Below are positions 1-6,062 of a stretch of 6,279 nucleotides of DNA, one piece after another. Source of the DNA: an uncultured Verrucomicrobiota bacterium (GTDB lineage: Bacteria; Verrucomicrobiota; Verrucomicrobiia; Limisphaerales; UBA9464). The stretch covers positions 1-6,279 of the forward strand of contig CAIYFP010000171.1 in assembly GCA_903925515.1 (NCBI GenBank). The letters are read 5' to 3'. Position numbers and translations under genes: made by a program. The stretch's first letter is position 1. Each line of letters starts with the position of its first letter. Under the pieces are notes generated by a model. The model was not told the DNA's origin, searched no databases, and worked only from the letters and a program-made list of their open reading frames with translations.

Positions 1-14
1 CCCGCGCGATCCAC

Positions 15-30
15 CCAACCGCACGGTTGG
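15..30. promoter_or_regulatory. Perfect inverted repeat upstream of the COG0523 gene; candidate operator
   Basis: The sequence CCAACCG-CA-CGGTTGG is a perfect 7-bp inverted repeat with a 2-bp centre, ending 37 bp before the ATG at 68. Its right arm overlaps TTGGCA (27-32), which resembles a -35 box. The matching -10 position (50-55) is poor, so the promoter is not established. A dimeric repressor site for a metal-responsive regulator would make sense before a metallochaperone gene. However, known Zur boxes are more AT-rich, and the tail of an upstream gene's terminator is an equal alternative because the window begins only 14 bp earlier. Confidence 0.35.
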
Positions 31-67
31 CATTCTGCCCCGGCATCGGTAAGGAAACAGCACGACA

Positions 68-1582
68 ATGTCTGCCTCCACCGATTCACGCGTCCCCGTC
101 ACCGTCCTCACCGGCTTCCTTGGCGCCGGCAAGACCACCCTCCTCAACCGCATCCTCACCGCCAACCACGGCAAGCGCATCGCCGTCATCGAGAACGAGT
201 TCGGCGAGATCGGCATCGACAACGCCCTCGTCATCAACGCGGACGAGGAAATCTTCGAGATGAACAACGGCTGCCTTTGCTGCACCGTCCGCGGCGACCT
301 CATCCGCATCCTTGGCCAGCTCATGAAGCGACGCGACCGCTTCGACTACATCCTCGTCGAGACCACCGGCCTTGCCGACCCCGGGCCCGTGGCCCAGACG
401 TTCTTCACCGACGACGAGCTCAAAGCCCATTTCCGCCTCGACGGCATCGTCACCGTCGTCGATTCCCGCCACATCGCCCTCCACCTCGACGACTCCATGG
501 AGGCCAAGGAGCAGGTCGCGTTCGCGGACCGAATCCTCCTCAACAAGACCGACCTCGTCACCCCGGCCGAGCTCGACCACCTCGAGTCCCGCCTCCGCTC
601 CATCAACCGCGTCGCCCACTTCCACCGCACCGCGCATAGCAACCTCGACGTCCACCAAGTCCTCGACCTCCACGCCTTCGACCTCGACCACAAGCTTTCC
701 ATCGAGCCCGGCTTCCTGGACCGCGCCCTCCCCTTCGAATGGTCCGGCGCCTATCACCTCGACGCCGGCGACCATGTCCTCCGCCTTGAGCCGGGGCCGG
801 ACCCCATCATGGGCGTCGTCATGCTCCAGCTCGACACCCATGATCCCGATCACGGCCATGCGCACGGACATGGACACGGGTGCGACCACGGCTGCGGGCA
901 CGATCACTCGCACGATCACGCCCACGGTCACGGGCATGGGCACGGCCATGACCATCACGCCCACGAGGGCGACGGCGAGGATTGCGACGGCGGCCTCCAT
1001 GACGCCCTCCACCACGCCGAGGCCGTAGCCGCCGCCGCCTTCGAGCAAATCGCCATGACGGTGAAGCCCGGCGGCCATGTCCGCGTCGGCAACACCCTCC
1101 ACAAGCTCGTCGTTGGGCAGGACACGAGCGAGTACCGGATCCATGTCCCCGCGCACGGCCACTACGCCCTCTTCACCCAGCACGGCCTTGCCGAGTTCGA
1201 CGGCGCCCTCCTCAGGGACGGCCGGAAGATCGAGCCCGAGCACGCCCATGACCACGGCGGCCATGCCCATGACCACGAGCACGACGCCACCGTCAGCAGC
1301 GTCGGCATCGAGGAGAAGCGCGAGCTCGACCCCAAGAAGCTCAACGCATGGCTCTCCGAGCTGCTCCAGACCAAGGGCCAGGACATATTCCGCATGAAGG
1401 GCATCCTCCGCCTCAAGGGCAGCTCCTCCCGCTTCGTGTTCCAAGGCGTCCACATGCTCTTCGAGGGCAAGCCCGACCGCCCATGGAACCCCGGCGAGGA
1501 ACCCCGGTCCCAACTCGTCTTCATCGGGCGCAACCTCGACCGCGACGCCCTCAACGCCGGGTTCCGGCGTTGCCTTGCCTGA
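68..1582 (+). CDS. COG0523 (CobW/YjiA/ZNG1 family) metallochaperone GTPase with His-rich insert
   Basis: This is a cytoplasmic G3E-family GTPase predicted to deliver a metal, most likely zinc, to client enzymes using GTP hydrolysis. The GTPase motifs are visible in order: Walker A GFLGAGKT at residues 16-23, ENEFGEIGID at 42-51, the metal-binding GCLCC motif (Cys69, Cys71, Cys72), ETTG at 98-101 and NKTD at 159-162. The C-terminal CobW domain occupies about residues 408-500, with the typical LNAWLSELLQTKG, DIFRMKGIL, FVFQGVHM and LVFIGRNLD segments. At 504 aa it is far longer than the usual 320-400. The excess lies between the two domains: a segment starting near PFEWSGAY (about 220), a His/Cys cluster at 258-299 (19 His, 2 Cys), a beta-rich stretch at about 315-385 (RIHVPAHGHYALFTQHG), and a second His cluster at 392-405. 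The start is the first ATG after AAGGA at 51-55, a 12-nt spacing. The WD40 gene follows 30 nt downstream. The family is sure. The cognate metal is inferred, and a cobalamin role (true CobW) is unsupported by context. Confidence 0.95.
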   Translation: MSASTDSRVPVTVLTGFLGAGKTTLLNRILTANHGKRIAVIENEFGEIGIDNALVINADEEIFEMNNGCLCCTVRGDLIRILGQLMKRRDRFDYILVETTGLADPGPVAQTFFTDDELKAHFRLDGIVTVVDSRHIALHLDDSMEAKEQVAFADRILLNKTDLVTPAELDHLESRLRSINRVAHFHRTAHSNLDVHQVLDLHAFDLDHKLSIEPGFLDRALPFEWSGAYHLDAGDHVLRLEPGPDPIMGVVMLQLDTHDPDHGHAHGHGHGCDHGCGHDHSHDHAHGHGHGHGHDHHAHEGDGEDCDGGLHDALHHAEAVAAAAFEQIAMTVKPGGHVRVGNTLHKLVVGQDTSEYRIHVPAHGHYALFTQHGLAEFDGALLRDGRKIEPEHAHDHGGHAHDHEHDATVSSVGIEEKRELDPKKLNAWLSELLQTKGQDIFRMKGILRLKGSSSRFVFQGVHMLFEGKPDRPWNPGEEPRSQLVFIGRNLDRDALNAGFRRCLA

Positions 1583-1612
1583 CCTTGGTCCGCAACGCAC
1601 CCGGCCTGCCCC

Positions 1613-2632
1613 ATGCCCGCCCCCTCGCGCCCGCCCCTGCACACGGCATCCATCCCGGACGCCGTCGTGGCCGTCTCATGGTCTCCCGACGGCGCGCATG
1701 CGATCGTCGGCGGCGCGGCCGGCGGCCTTTGGCTCGTGAACGCCTCGGGCGAGGTCGTCGGCACCTTGCCCGGCCACAAGGACGGATTGTTCCATGCCGC
1801 ATGGCAACCCGGCGGCCTGCTCGCCGCATCCGTTGGGCAAGATGGCCATGCCCGCGTCTGGGATGCCGTCGCCGGCACCGAGGTCGCCGCCATCCCCGCC
1901 GGCAACGCATGGGCCGAGCAGCTCGCATGGTCCCCCTCCGGCGAGTGGCTCGCCATCGGTGCCGGACGCACCCTCACGCTCTGGCATCGCGAACGCGGCG
2001 TCGTCCATGTCCTGCCCTCCCACCGCTCCACCCTCTCCGCCCTTGCATGGCGCCCCGACTCCCACGTCGTCGCCGCCGCCGCCTATGGCGGCGTCACCCT
2101 CTGGGACCCCGTCACGGGCAAGTCCGCTGGCTCTCTGCCGTGGAAGACCTCCATGCTTTCCCTCGCATGGTCCCCCGACAACCGCTGGGTCGTCGCCGGC
2201 ACCCAGGACCTCGCCATCCAGGTCTGGCCGTTGCCCTTCTCCGAGGGCAAGGAACTCGCCATGTCCGGCTACCCCGGCAAGGTGCGCGAGCTGGCATGGC
2301 ATCACTCCGGCCGATACCTCGCCACCGGCGGCAGCGACCAGGTGATGGTCTGGGATTGCGGCGGCAAGGGCCCGGCCGGCACCTCGCCCCGCATGCTCGC
2401 AGGCCACCTCGCCCGCATCACCGCCCTCGCCTACCAGCGCCGCGGCCATGTCCTTGCCTCCGGCGGCCATGACGGACTCGTGTTCTTCTGGAACGCCGGC
2501 AAGTCCTCGCCGCCCCTTTGCCAATCCCATGCCGGCGCACCCCTCACCGCCATGGACGTGTCCCCGGACGACCGCCTCCTCCTCGTCGGCGCCCACGACG
2601 GCACCCTTGCGTGGACGGCCTTCCCGGGCTGA
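1613..2632 (+). CDS. WD40 repeat beta-propeller protein, partner of COG0523 gene
   Basis: This is a 339-aa protein made almost entirely of WD40 repeats, presumably a cytoplasmic scaffold for protein-protein contacts. No signal peptide, membrane segment or enzymatic domain is visible. Eight repeat cores can be counted from their strand-turn signatures: SWSPDG, AWQPGG, AWSPSG, AWRPDS, AWSPDN, AWHHSG, AYQRRG and DVSPDD, most followed by a GG/GxDG turn and a closing LW/VW/FW. This predicts a seven- or eight-bladed propeller. The segment MSGYPGKVRELAWHHSG near residue 220 resembles, from memory, WD40 proteins encoded next to COG0523 GTPases in alphaproteobacteria, which would make the pairing conserved. 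The gene lies 30 nt after the GTPase stop on the same strand, so co-transcription is likely. No Shine-Dalgarno is seen before the ATG; the next in-frame Met is too deep in the propeller. A role as adaptor for the metallochaperone is inference. Confidence 0.92.
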   Translation: MPAPSRPPLHTASIPDAVVAVSWSPDGAHAIVGGAAGGLWLVNASGEVVGTLPGHKDGLFHAAWQPGGLLAASVGQDGHARVWDAVAGTEVAAIPAGNAWAEQLAWSPSGEWLAIGAGRTLTLWHRERGVVHVLPSHRSTLSALAWRPDSHVVAAAAYGGVTLWDPVTGKSAGSLPWKTSMLSLAWSPDNRWVVAGTQDLAIQVWPLPFSEGKELAMSGYPGKVRELAWHHSGRYLATGGSDQVMVWDCGGKGPAGTSPRMLAGHLARITALAYQRRGHVLASGGHDGLVFFWNAGKSSPPLCQSHAGAPLTAMDVSPDDRLLLVGAHDGTLAWTAFPG

Positions 2633-2768
2633 GCGGCGCGCCCTGTCACCTGCCCGGCGGAAGCACGGCCTTGCGAAGGGGTGAGCCCCACATTTCTCGA
2701 CGGTTGCCCTCCCCGCCGGCCCGGCGGATGGAATTGCTGGAAGACTGGGGCCTGTTCCCCCGGACCGC
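2633..2768. other. Convergent intergenic region with GC-rich inverted repeats
   Basis: This gap lies between two converging genes and holds no credible ORF. It contains three short inverted repeats: GGGG-TGAG-CCCC (2678-2689), the palindrome CCGCCGG-C-CCGGCGG (2713-2727), and GGGG-CCTGTT-CCCC (2747-2760). Any of them could help end transcription from either side, but none is followed by a clear T-run, so I do not call an intrinsic terminator. Confidence 0.4.
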
Positions 2769-3263
2769 TCACCACAGGAACGACTGCGAGGACGCAACGA
2801 CCTCCTCGCCGCGAAGCAACGTGGCCTTCCACGCGGAAACCTCCCCGACCCGCCGGAATTCGTCGGGACCCAGCACCACCTGGCTCCATGACCGGCCCGC
2901 GTAGGAAGCTGGAACCGGGCGCACCACCTCCACGACGTCCCCGGCCTTCGACCCGGGGTCGCGCGACGAACCCCGCATCTCCAGCTTGAGGACCAGCGAT
3001 GGCGCCCCCACGACCCGGCTTGCCCTCCAGAGAATGTCGAATCGCAATCCACCGACCCTGCCGGATTCCCTTCGCAGCAGGGCTTGGTACGCGTCGCGCT
3101 CGTAGAGGCTGGGATGGAGGGATGCCCGGCCCTCGGCATCCAGAAGGCATGGCAGGACCTTGATGATCCGGGCCTCGGTCCGGCTACCCGTCTTGCCGGC
3201 GCAGCCCAGGGTCAGCGACGTCACAAGGGCCAACCCGAGCCGCGTGAACACGCCGGTTCTCAC
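2769..3263 (-). CDS. Putative small lipoprotein, unknown function
   Basis: I do not recognise this 164-aa protein. It begins with a signal-like segment: Arg2 and Arg8, then a hydrophobic stretch LGLALVTSLTLGC ending at Cys21. The residues before the cysteine (T-L-G-C) only partly fit the lipobox, so lipidation by signal peptidase II is likely but not certain. The rest is soluble and looks beta-rich (for example LRFDILWRASRVVGAPSLVLKLEMRG and DVVEVVRPVP), suggesting a small periplasm-facing domain. The start is GTG. Its first bases overlap the stop of the upstream gene in the shared tetranucleotide GTGA (3260-3263), and no Shine-Dalgarno is visible, which points to translational coupling. It probably works with the exported protein encoded just upstream. 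Another GTG four codons in is a possible alternative start, which would shorten the n-region. Confidence 0.75.
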   Translation of the reverse strand: MRTGVFTRLGLALVTSLTLGCAGKTGSRTEARIIKVLPCLLDAEGRASLHPSLYERDAYQALLRRESGRVGGLRFDILWRASRVVGAPSLVLKLEMRGSSRDPGSKAGDVVEVVRPVPASYAGRSWSQVVLGPDEFRRVGEVSAWKATLLRGEEVVASSQSFLW

Positions 3264-4420
3264 GGGTGGAAACGCGGGATCTCAAGGATGGCGGGCTGCG
3301 CCTGGAACCGGCGCTCCGGCGCCCGGGGAACCTGCACGGGCATTGGCAGGGCCATGGCTTGCCCCGGGGACCTGTCAAGGCCGGGCAAACCCGTTCCCCG
3401 GCCCTGCCCCGACGCGGCGGACGGCGTCGGCAACCCGCGCGTCATGGAACCATGGGTGCCCAAGGCGCCCGGGCTGGCGTCGCCCCCGGCTAGCATCGTC
3501 TCGAATTGCCGGGCGCGACTTGCGGGGGTGCGCCGCGTCTCAAGGCCAACGACGGTCAGGGCCGAGGCGGCGGAGTCGCGCGACGAGGGCCCCAACCCCG
3601 ACGCGCCAGGCTGCGCGGAAGGCACCGGGGTTGCCAGGAGCGTCTCGAAGGCTGCGTTGCGCTCTTCCATGGCGGTCTTGCGGGCCTGCGAAAGGCCGGT
3701 GGAATCGATGGCTTCGCCCGCGCCGAACTCCCGGGGCGAAGCACCCGTCATGGTCGCAACGGACGAGAGGCGCGCCGCCGCGGCGGCAGGATCTCCGCCA
3801 TGGGCCGTGATGCGCCGGGTGTCCAATGGGCGTCCTTCCCCCGCATCGGGCTCGTCCAACATCACCGCCGGGTCCAGGCCCTCCATCCGCCCCGCAAGGC
3901 CGCCTGGCTCCGGCTTCATGCCCCGTCGCGTCTCGTTGGCAAGCGCCGCGTCGCGGGCATGGAGATATCGAATCGAGGCCGGCGACTCCGGCTCGGGACC
4001 GTTGCGCAACGTCGGCAGCGCCCGGCCCGTCTCGCCACCTCCTGCCCCCGCCGCGTCAGCGTCCGGATTGGCGATGCGGGTGGCGTTTTCAATCAGCCAG
4101 TTCCGTTGCCGTTCCGTCTCCCGCTTCCACTGCCTTTGCACCTGGGGATCCAGGGTCACCACGTTCGGCTTCGGCATCAGGAGCGGGTCCACGAAGCCCG
4201 AGTCGTCCCGGCCCGCCTTGATCGGCGCCGAGTTGACCAGTCGCTCCAGCAACGGGTCCGTGGGCCTCCCATTGCGACCCAACGGTGCCTTGCGCACGGA
4301 CGGCGCGCTCTCACGCATGGCCTCGCCACCCCAGAGCGACGCCGCGACGCCCAACGCGACCAGCGACCCTATCGCACGTCGGCCTTGCACCCCCGCCGTC
4401 ATGGACCTTGCGCCCTTCAT
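3260..4420 (-). CDS. Exported low-complexity protein, unknown function
   Basis: This 386-aa protein is not recognised. Residues 1-34 look like a Sec signal peptide: a basic n-region with GRR at 13-15, a hydrophobic core IGSLVALGVAASLW (17-30) and a possible cleavage after GGEA. The mature part is rich in Ala, Gly, Pro and Arg and probably mostly disordered. Short ordered-looking islands are a charged helix-like segment QRQWKRETERQRNWLI (95-110), a second at 246-263, and a C-terminal RRFQAQPAILEIP (370-382) that looks like a conserved tail. FETLLA (258-263) and FETMLA (306-311) form a weak internal repeat. The frame extends upstream to 4732, but that part is arginine-rich and runs through a tandem DNA repeat. 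I therefore chose the ATG at 4420, preceded by GAAGGG three bases upstream; the ATG at 4402 (after GCAAGG) would also keep the signal. The stop overlaps the GTG start of the lipoprotein gene. An envelope or surface role is inferred. Confidence 0.72.
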   Translation of the reverse strand: MKGARSMTAGVQGRRAIGSLVALGVAASLWGGEAMRESAPSVRKAPLGRNGRPTDPLLERLVNSAPIKAGRDDSGFVDPLLMPKPNVVTLDPQVQRQWKRETERQRNWLIENATRIANPDADAAGAGGGETGRALPTLRNGPEPESPASIRYLHARDAALANETRRGMKPEPGGLAGRMEGLDPAVMLDEPDAGEGRPLDTRRITAHGGDPAAAAARLSSVATMTGASPREFGAGEAIDSTGLSQARKTAMEERNAAFETLLATPVPSAQPGASGLGPSSRDSAASALTVVGLETRRTPASRARQFETMLAGGDASPGALGTHGSMTRGLPTPSAASGQGRGTGLPGLDRSPGQAMALPMPVQVPRAPERRFQAQPAILEIPRFHP

Positions 4421-4553
4421 GAACCCTTCGTATCCGAACCCGCCCCCGGAATCAACCGGCGTCACGCGGCCCAAATCCATGCGCAAGCCGTTTCTGGGTG
4501 AGGGGCTCTCGCCTCGCGCGGTGCCGCCAGAGGGTGGATCCCGCGGGCCCCCT

Positions 4554-4601
4554 TCGCGTCCTCGCGTCCTCGCGTCCTCGCGTCCTCGCGTCTTTGCGTG
4601 A
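4554..4601. repeat. Tandem octamer repeat, unit TCGCGTCC
   Basis: Four exact copies of TCGCGTCC run from 4554 to 4585, followed by TCGCGTCT (one change) and a degenerate TTGCGTGA ending at 4601. The opposite strand reads GGACGCGA. Similar short 'CGCGTCC/TTGCGTC' arrays are, as I recall, scattered between genes in Verrucomicrobia and some other phyla. It lies 134 bp upstream of the exported-protein start and is probably non-coding. Copy number may vary through slippage. Confidence 0.85.
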
Positions 4602-4743
4602 TTCAAAAACCATGCCTTCCCATGCGCCGGACCCGTGCACGACCTTGAACGGGGTCGCCACGGGCCTGTTGGACGCGGCGGGCGGACGCACGACCCAGCC
4701 GACCCACGACAACGGCTTGGTCCGCGTCCCACGAGCAGGATGA

Positions 4744-4775
4744 GGCGCGGAACGGGGTGCAGGCCTGTCCGCGCC
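4744..4775 (-). terminator. Hairpin abutting the ClpX-like stop codon; possible terminator
   Basis: Read on the minus strand, GGCGCGGA starts on the base right after the TAG stop (4776-4778), and its exact complement TCCGCGCC follows after a 16-nt loop. This gives a perfect 8-bp, very GC-rich stem. The loop itself holds the palindrome CAGGCCTG. There is no U-tract after the stem, so it may be a U-less terminator, a transcript 3'-end stabiliser, or a Rho-assisted site. Confidence 0.45.
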
Positions 4776-6062
4776 CTACACCCGGGGACTCCCGGCGGGG
4801 CGTGGCAGCCGTCGTCGAAGCAGGCGCCGGAGAGCCCCGGCCGGGTCGTCCACGACCTCGCGGTCCACGACCAGCTCGCGCGCCCGCGAGGAGGGCAGCT
4901 CGAACTTGAAGTCGCGCAGCACCCGCTCGCACACCGTCATGAGCCCGCGTGCCCCGGTGTTCTCCGACGCCGCGTGCTCGGCGATGCGGCGCAGGCCGGC
5001 GTCCATGAATCGCACCGAGATGCCGTAGGCCCGGAAGGCCCGCTCGTATTGCCTGAGAACGCTGCTCTCGCTGTCCCGCATCACGTGGAACAGGTCGTTT
5101 GCGTCCAGGGCCTTGCAGGCCACCCGGACGGGAAGGCGCCCGACAAACTCGGGCTCGAAGCCGAACTCGATGAAGTCCCGGGTCGTGGCCCGGGCCGCCA
5201 ACGCGGCCGGGTCGCAATCGGCCGCCGCGCCCGTTCGACGGCGCACGACCTCGTCGAGCCCGGCGAATGCGCCGCTGGCGATGAAGAGCACGTGGCGGGT
5301 GTTGATCGTTTGCTCCCGTGCACGCGGGGCGGACGGGGCCGCCGCCTCGCCGGGGGGTTGCACGGCGACGTCGGCGTCCTCCATGAGCTTCAGCAGGTTG
5401 GTTTGCACCCCGCGCCCGCTCACGTCGCGCGACCCGGACTCGCGCGAGGCGATCTTGTCGATCTCGTCGAGGTACACGATGCCATGGGCGGCGCGCTCGG
5501 TGTCGCCGTTGGCCTTGCGCACGAGGTCTCGGACGAGTTCCTCCACGTCGCCCCCCACGTAGCCGGTCTCGGAGAACTTGGTGGCGTCCGCCTTCACGAA
5601 CGGCACCCCGATGAGCTCGGCGGCGGACCGGATGAGATGGGTCTTGCCAACGCCGGTGGGGCCGAGGATGAGGACGTTCTGCTTGACGTAATGGGGCGCG
5701 ACGTCGCCCTCGCGGGTCATCCGGACATGCTGGAAATGGTCGCATAGGGCGACGCTGAGGACCTTTTTGGCGTCGTCCTGGCGCACGACGAAGCGGTCGA
5801 GGTGCCGCTTGATGTCCCGGGGCTTGAGTCGGAACGCGAACGACTCCCGGGCGGGCTTGGGCTTGGAGACGTGGAGAAGCGGGTCCTCCGCCGGTTGTTG
5901 GACCGGGCGCGGCCGGCCGACGTCCCCATTCGTGCGGGGTCTTCCCTTGATTGTTTCCTCAACCGCCGTGCGCGGAAGGTCGAACCCGAGGGAAACCGGT
6001 CCTCCGCCGCGAATGCTGGACGCCATGCGGGGAGAGGATACCGCGTTTCGACGGAACCGCAT
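4776..6062 (-). CDS. ClpX-like AAA+ ATPase without zinc-binding domain or IGF loop
   Basis: This 428-aa cytoplasmic AAA+ protein is predicted to unfold or remodel proteins as a hexameric ring using ATP. The ClpX-type core starts near residue 79 (LKPRDIKRHLDRFVV, with VVRQDDAKK where ClpX has V-I-G-Q). It then shows Walker A GPTGVGKT (134-141), pore-1 loop GYVG (167-170), Walker B IVYLDE (195-200), SRDVSGRGVQ (211-220), SGAFAGLD (263-270), arginine finger in PEFVGRLP (Arg309) and sensor-2 GAR (Arg372). All catalytic residues are therefore present. Unlike canonical ClpX there is no four-cysteine zinc domain at the N-terminus. The stretch 271-295 is about 15 residues shorter than in ClpX with no IGF tripeptide, and the RKH loop is replaced (236-252). 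HslU is unlikely because its large I domain is missing. The first 70 residues are low-complexity. ATG 6026 is an alternative to ATG 6062; neither has a clear Shine-Dalgarno. The gene is probably monocistronic here. The substrate and the protease partner, if any, are unknown. Confidence 0.9.
   Translation of the reverse strand: MRFRRNAVSSPRMASSIRGGGPVSLGFDLPRTAVEETIKGRPRTNGDVGRPRPVQQPAEDPLLHVSKPKPARESFAFRLKPRDIKRHLDRFVVRQDDAKKVLSVALCDHFQHVRMTREGDVAPHYVKQNVLILGPTGVGKTHLIRSAAELIGVPFVKADATKFSETGYVGGDVEELVRDLVRKANGDTERAAHGIVYLDEIDKIASRESGSRDVSGRGVQTNLLKLMEDADVAVQPPGEAAAPSAPRAREQTINTRHVLFIASGAFAGLDEVVRRRTGAAADCDPAALAARATTRDFIEFGFEPEFVGRLPVRVACKALDANDLFHVMRDSESSVLRQYERAFRAYGISVRFMDAGLRRIAEHAASENTGARGLMTVCERVLRDFKFELPSSRARELVVDREVVDDPAGALRRLLRRRLPRPAGSPRV

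Larger units (their letters stand above)
4421..4775. other. Gene-free region upstream of the exported-protein gene
   Basis: These 355 bases separate the ClpX-like gene from the exported-protein gene. They hold a tandem octamer repeat (4554-4601) and a hairpin directly after the ClpX-like stop (4744-4775). A 43-codon plus-strand frame from ATG 4612 to 4743 has no ribosome binding site and no recognisable features. Open frames on the minus strand here are arginine-rich and lack coding character. The promoter for the minus-strand pair should lie here, but I see no convincing -35/-10 pair. Confidence 0.5.

Noticed and set aside
26..44. Sigma-54 promoter (TTGGCA with downstream GC)
   Set aside because: The dinucleotide ten bases after GG is CG rather than GC and there is no TTGC-like element, so the -24/-12 pattern fails.
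68..1582. Naming the GTPase cobW of the cobalamin pathway
   Set aside because: No cobalamin genes are nearby, and the His-rich insert and WD40 neighbour fit a metal-homeostasis COG0523 member better.
86..1642. Long minus-strand ORF (518 codons) opposite the COG0523 gene
   Set aside because: Its product is a Val/Gly/Glu/Ala-rich string with no motif, and the plus strand encodes an unmistakable GTPase. Long antisense frames are expected with strong C/G use at third positions.
1676..3139. Minus-strand ORF of 487 codons opposite the WD40 gene
   Set aside because: It is a mirror of the WD40 repeats and then runs across a convergent gap into the lipoprotein gene in a different frame; no coding features.
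4421..4470. Sigma-70 promoter TTGATT-17 bp-TACGAA before the exported-protein gene
   Set aside because: The -10 matches the consensus at only three of six positions and would place transcription start almost at the ATG; chance match.
3084..4601. Plus-strand ORF of 505 codons opposite the exported protein and lipoprotein genes
   Set aside because: It is a low-complexity Arg/Ser/Ala/Pro product with no domain, whereas the minus strand shows a signal peptide, a GTGA-coupled partner and better residue patterns.
4421..4732. N-terminal extension of the exported protein to an ATG at 4732
   Set aside because: The 104 extra residues are Arg-rich, are partly encoded by the tandem octamer repeat, and would bury the signal peptide inside the protein.
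4612..4743. 43-aa plus-strand ORF in the gene-free region
   Set aside because: It has no ribosome binding site, no motif and no neighbour on that strand; chance openness is expected at this GC.
4776..6062. Assignment as HslU or as canonical ClpX
   Set aside because: The large HslU I domain is missing. Canonical ClpX is not supported because the zinc domain and IGF loop are absent.
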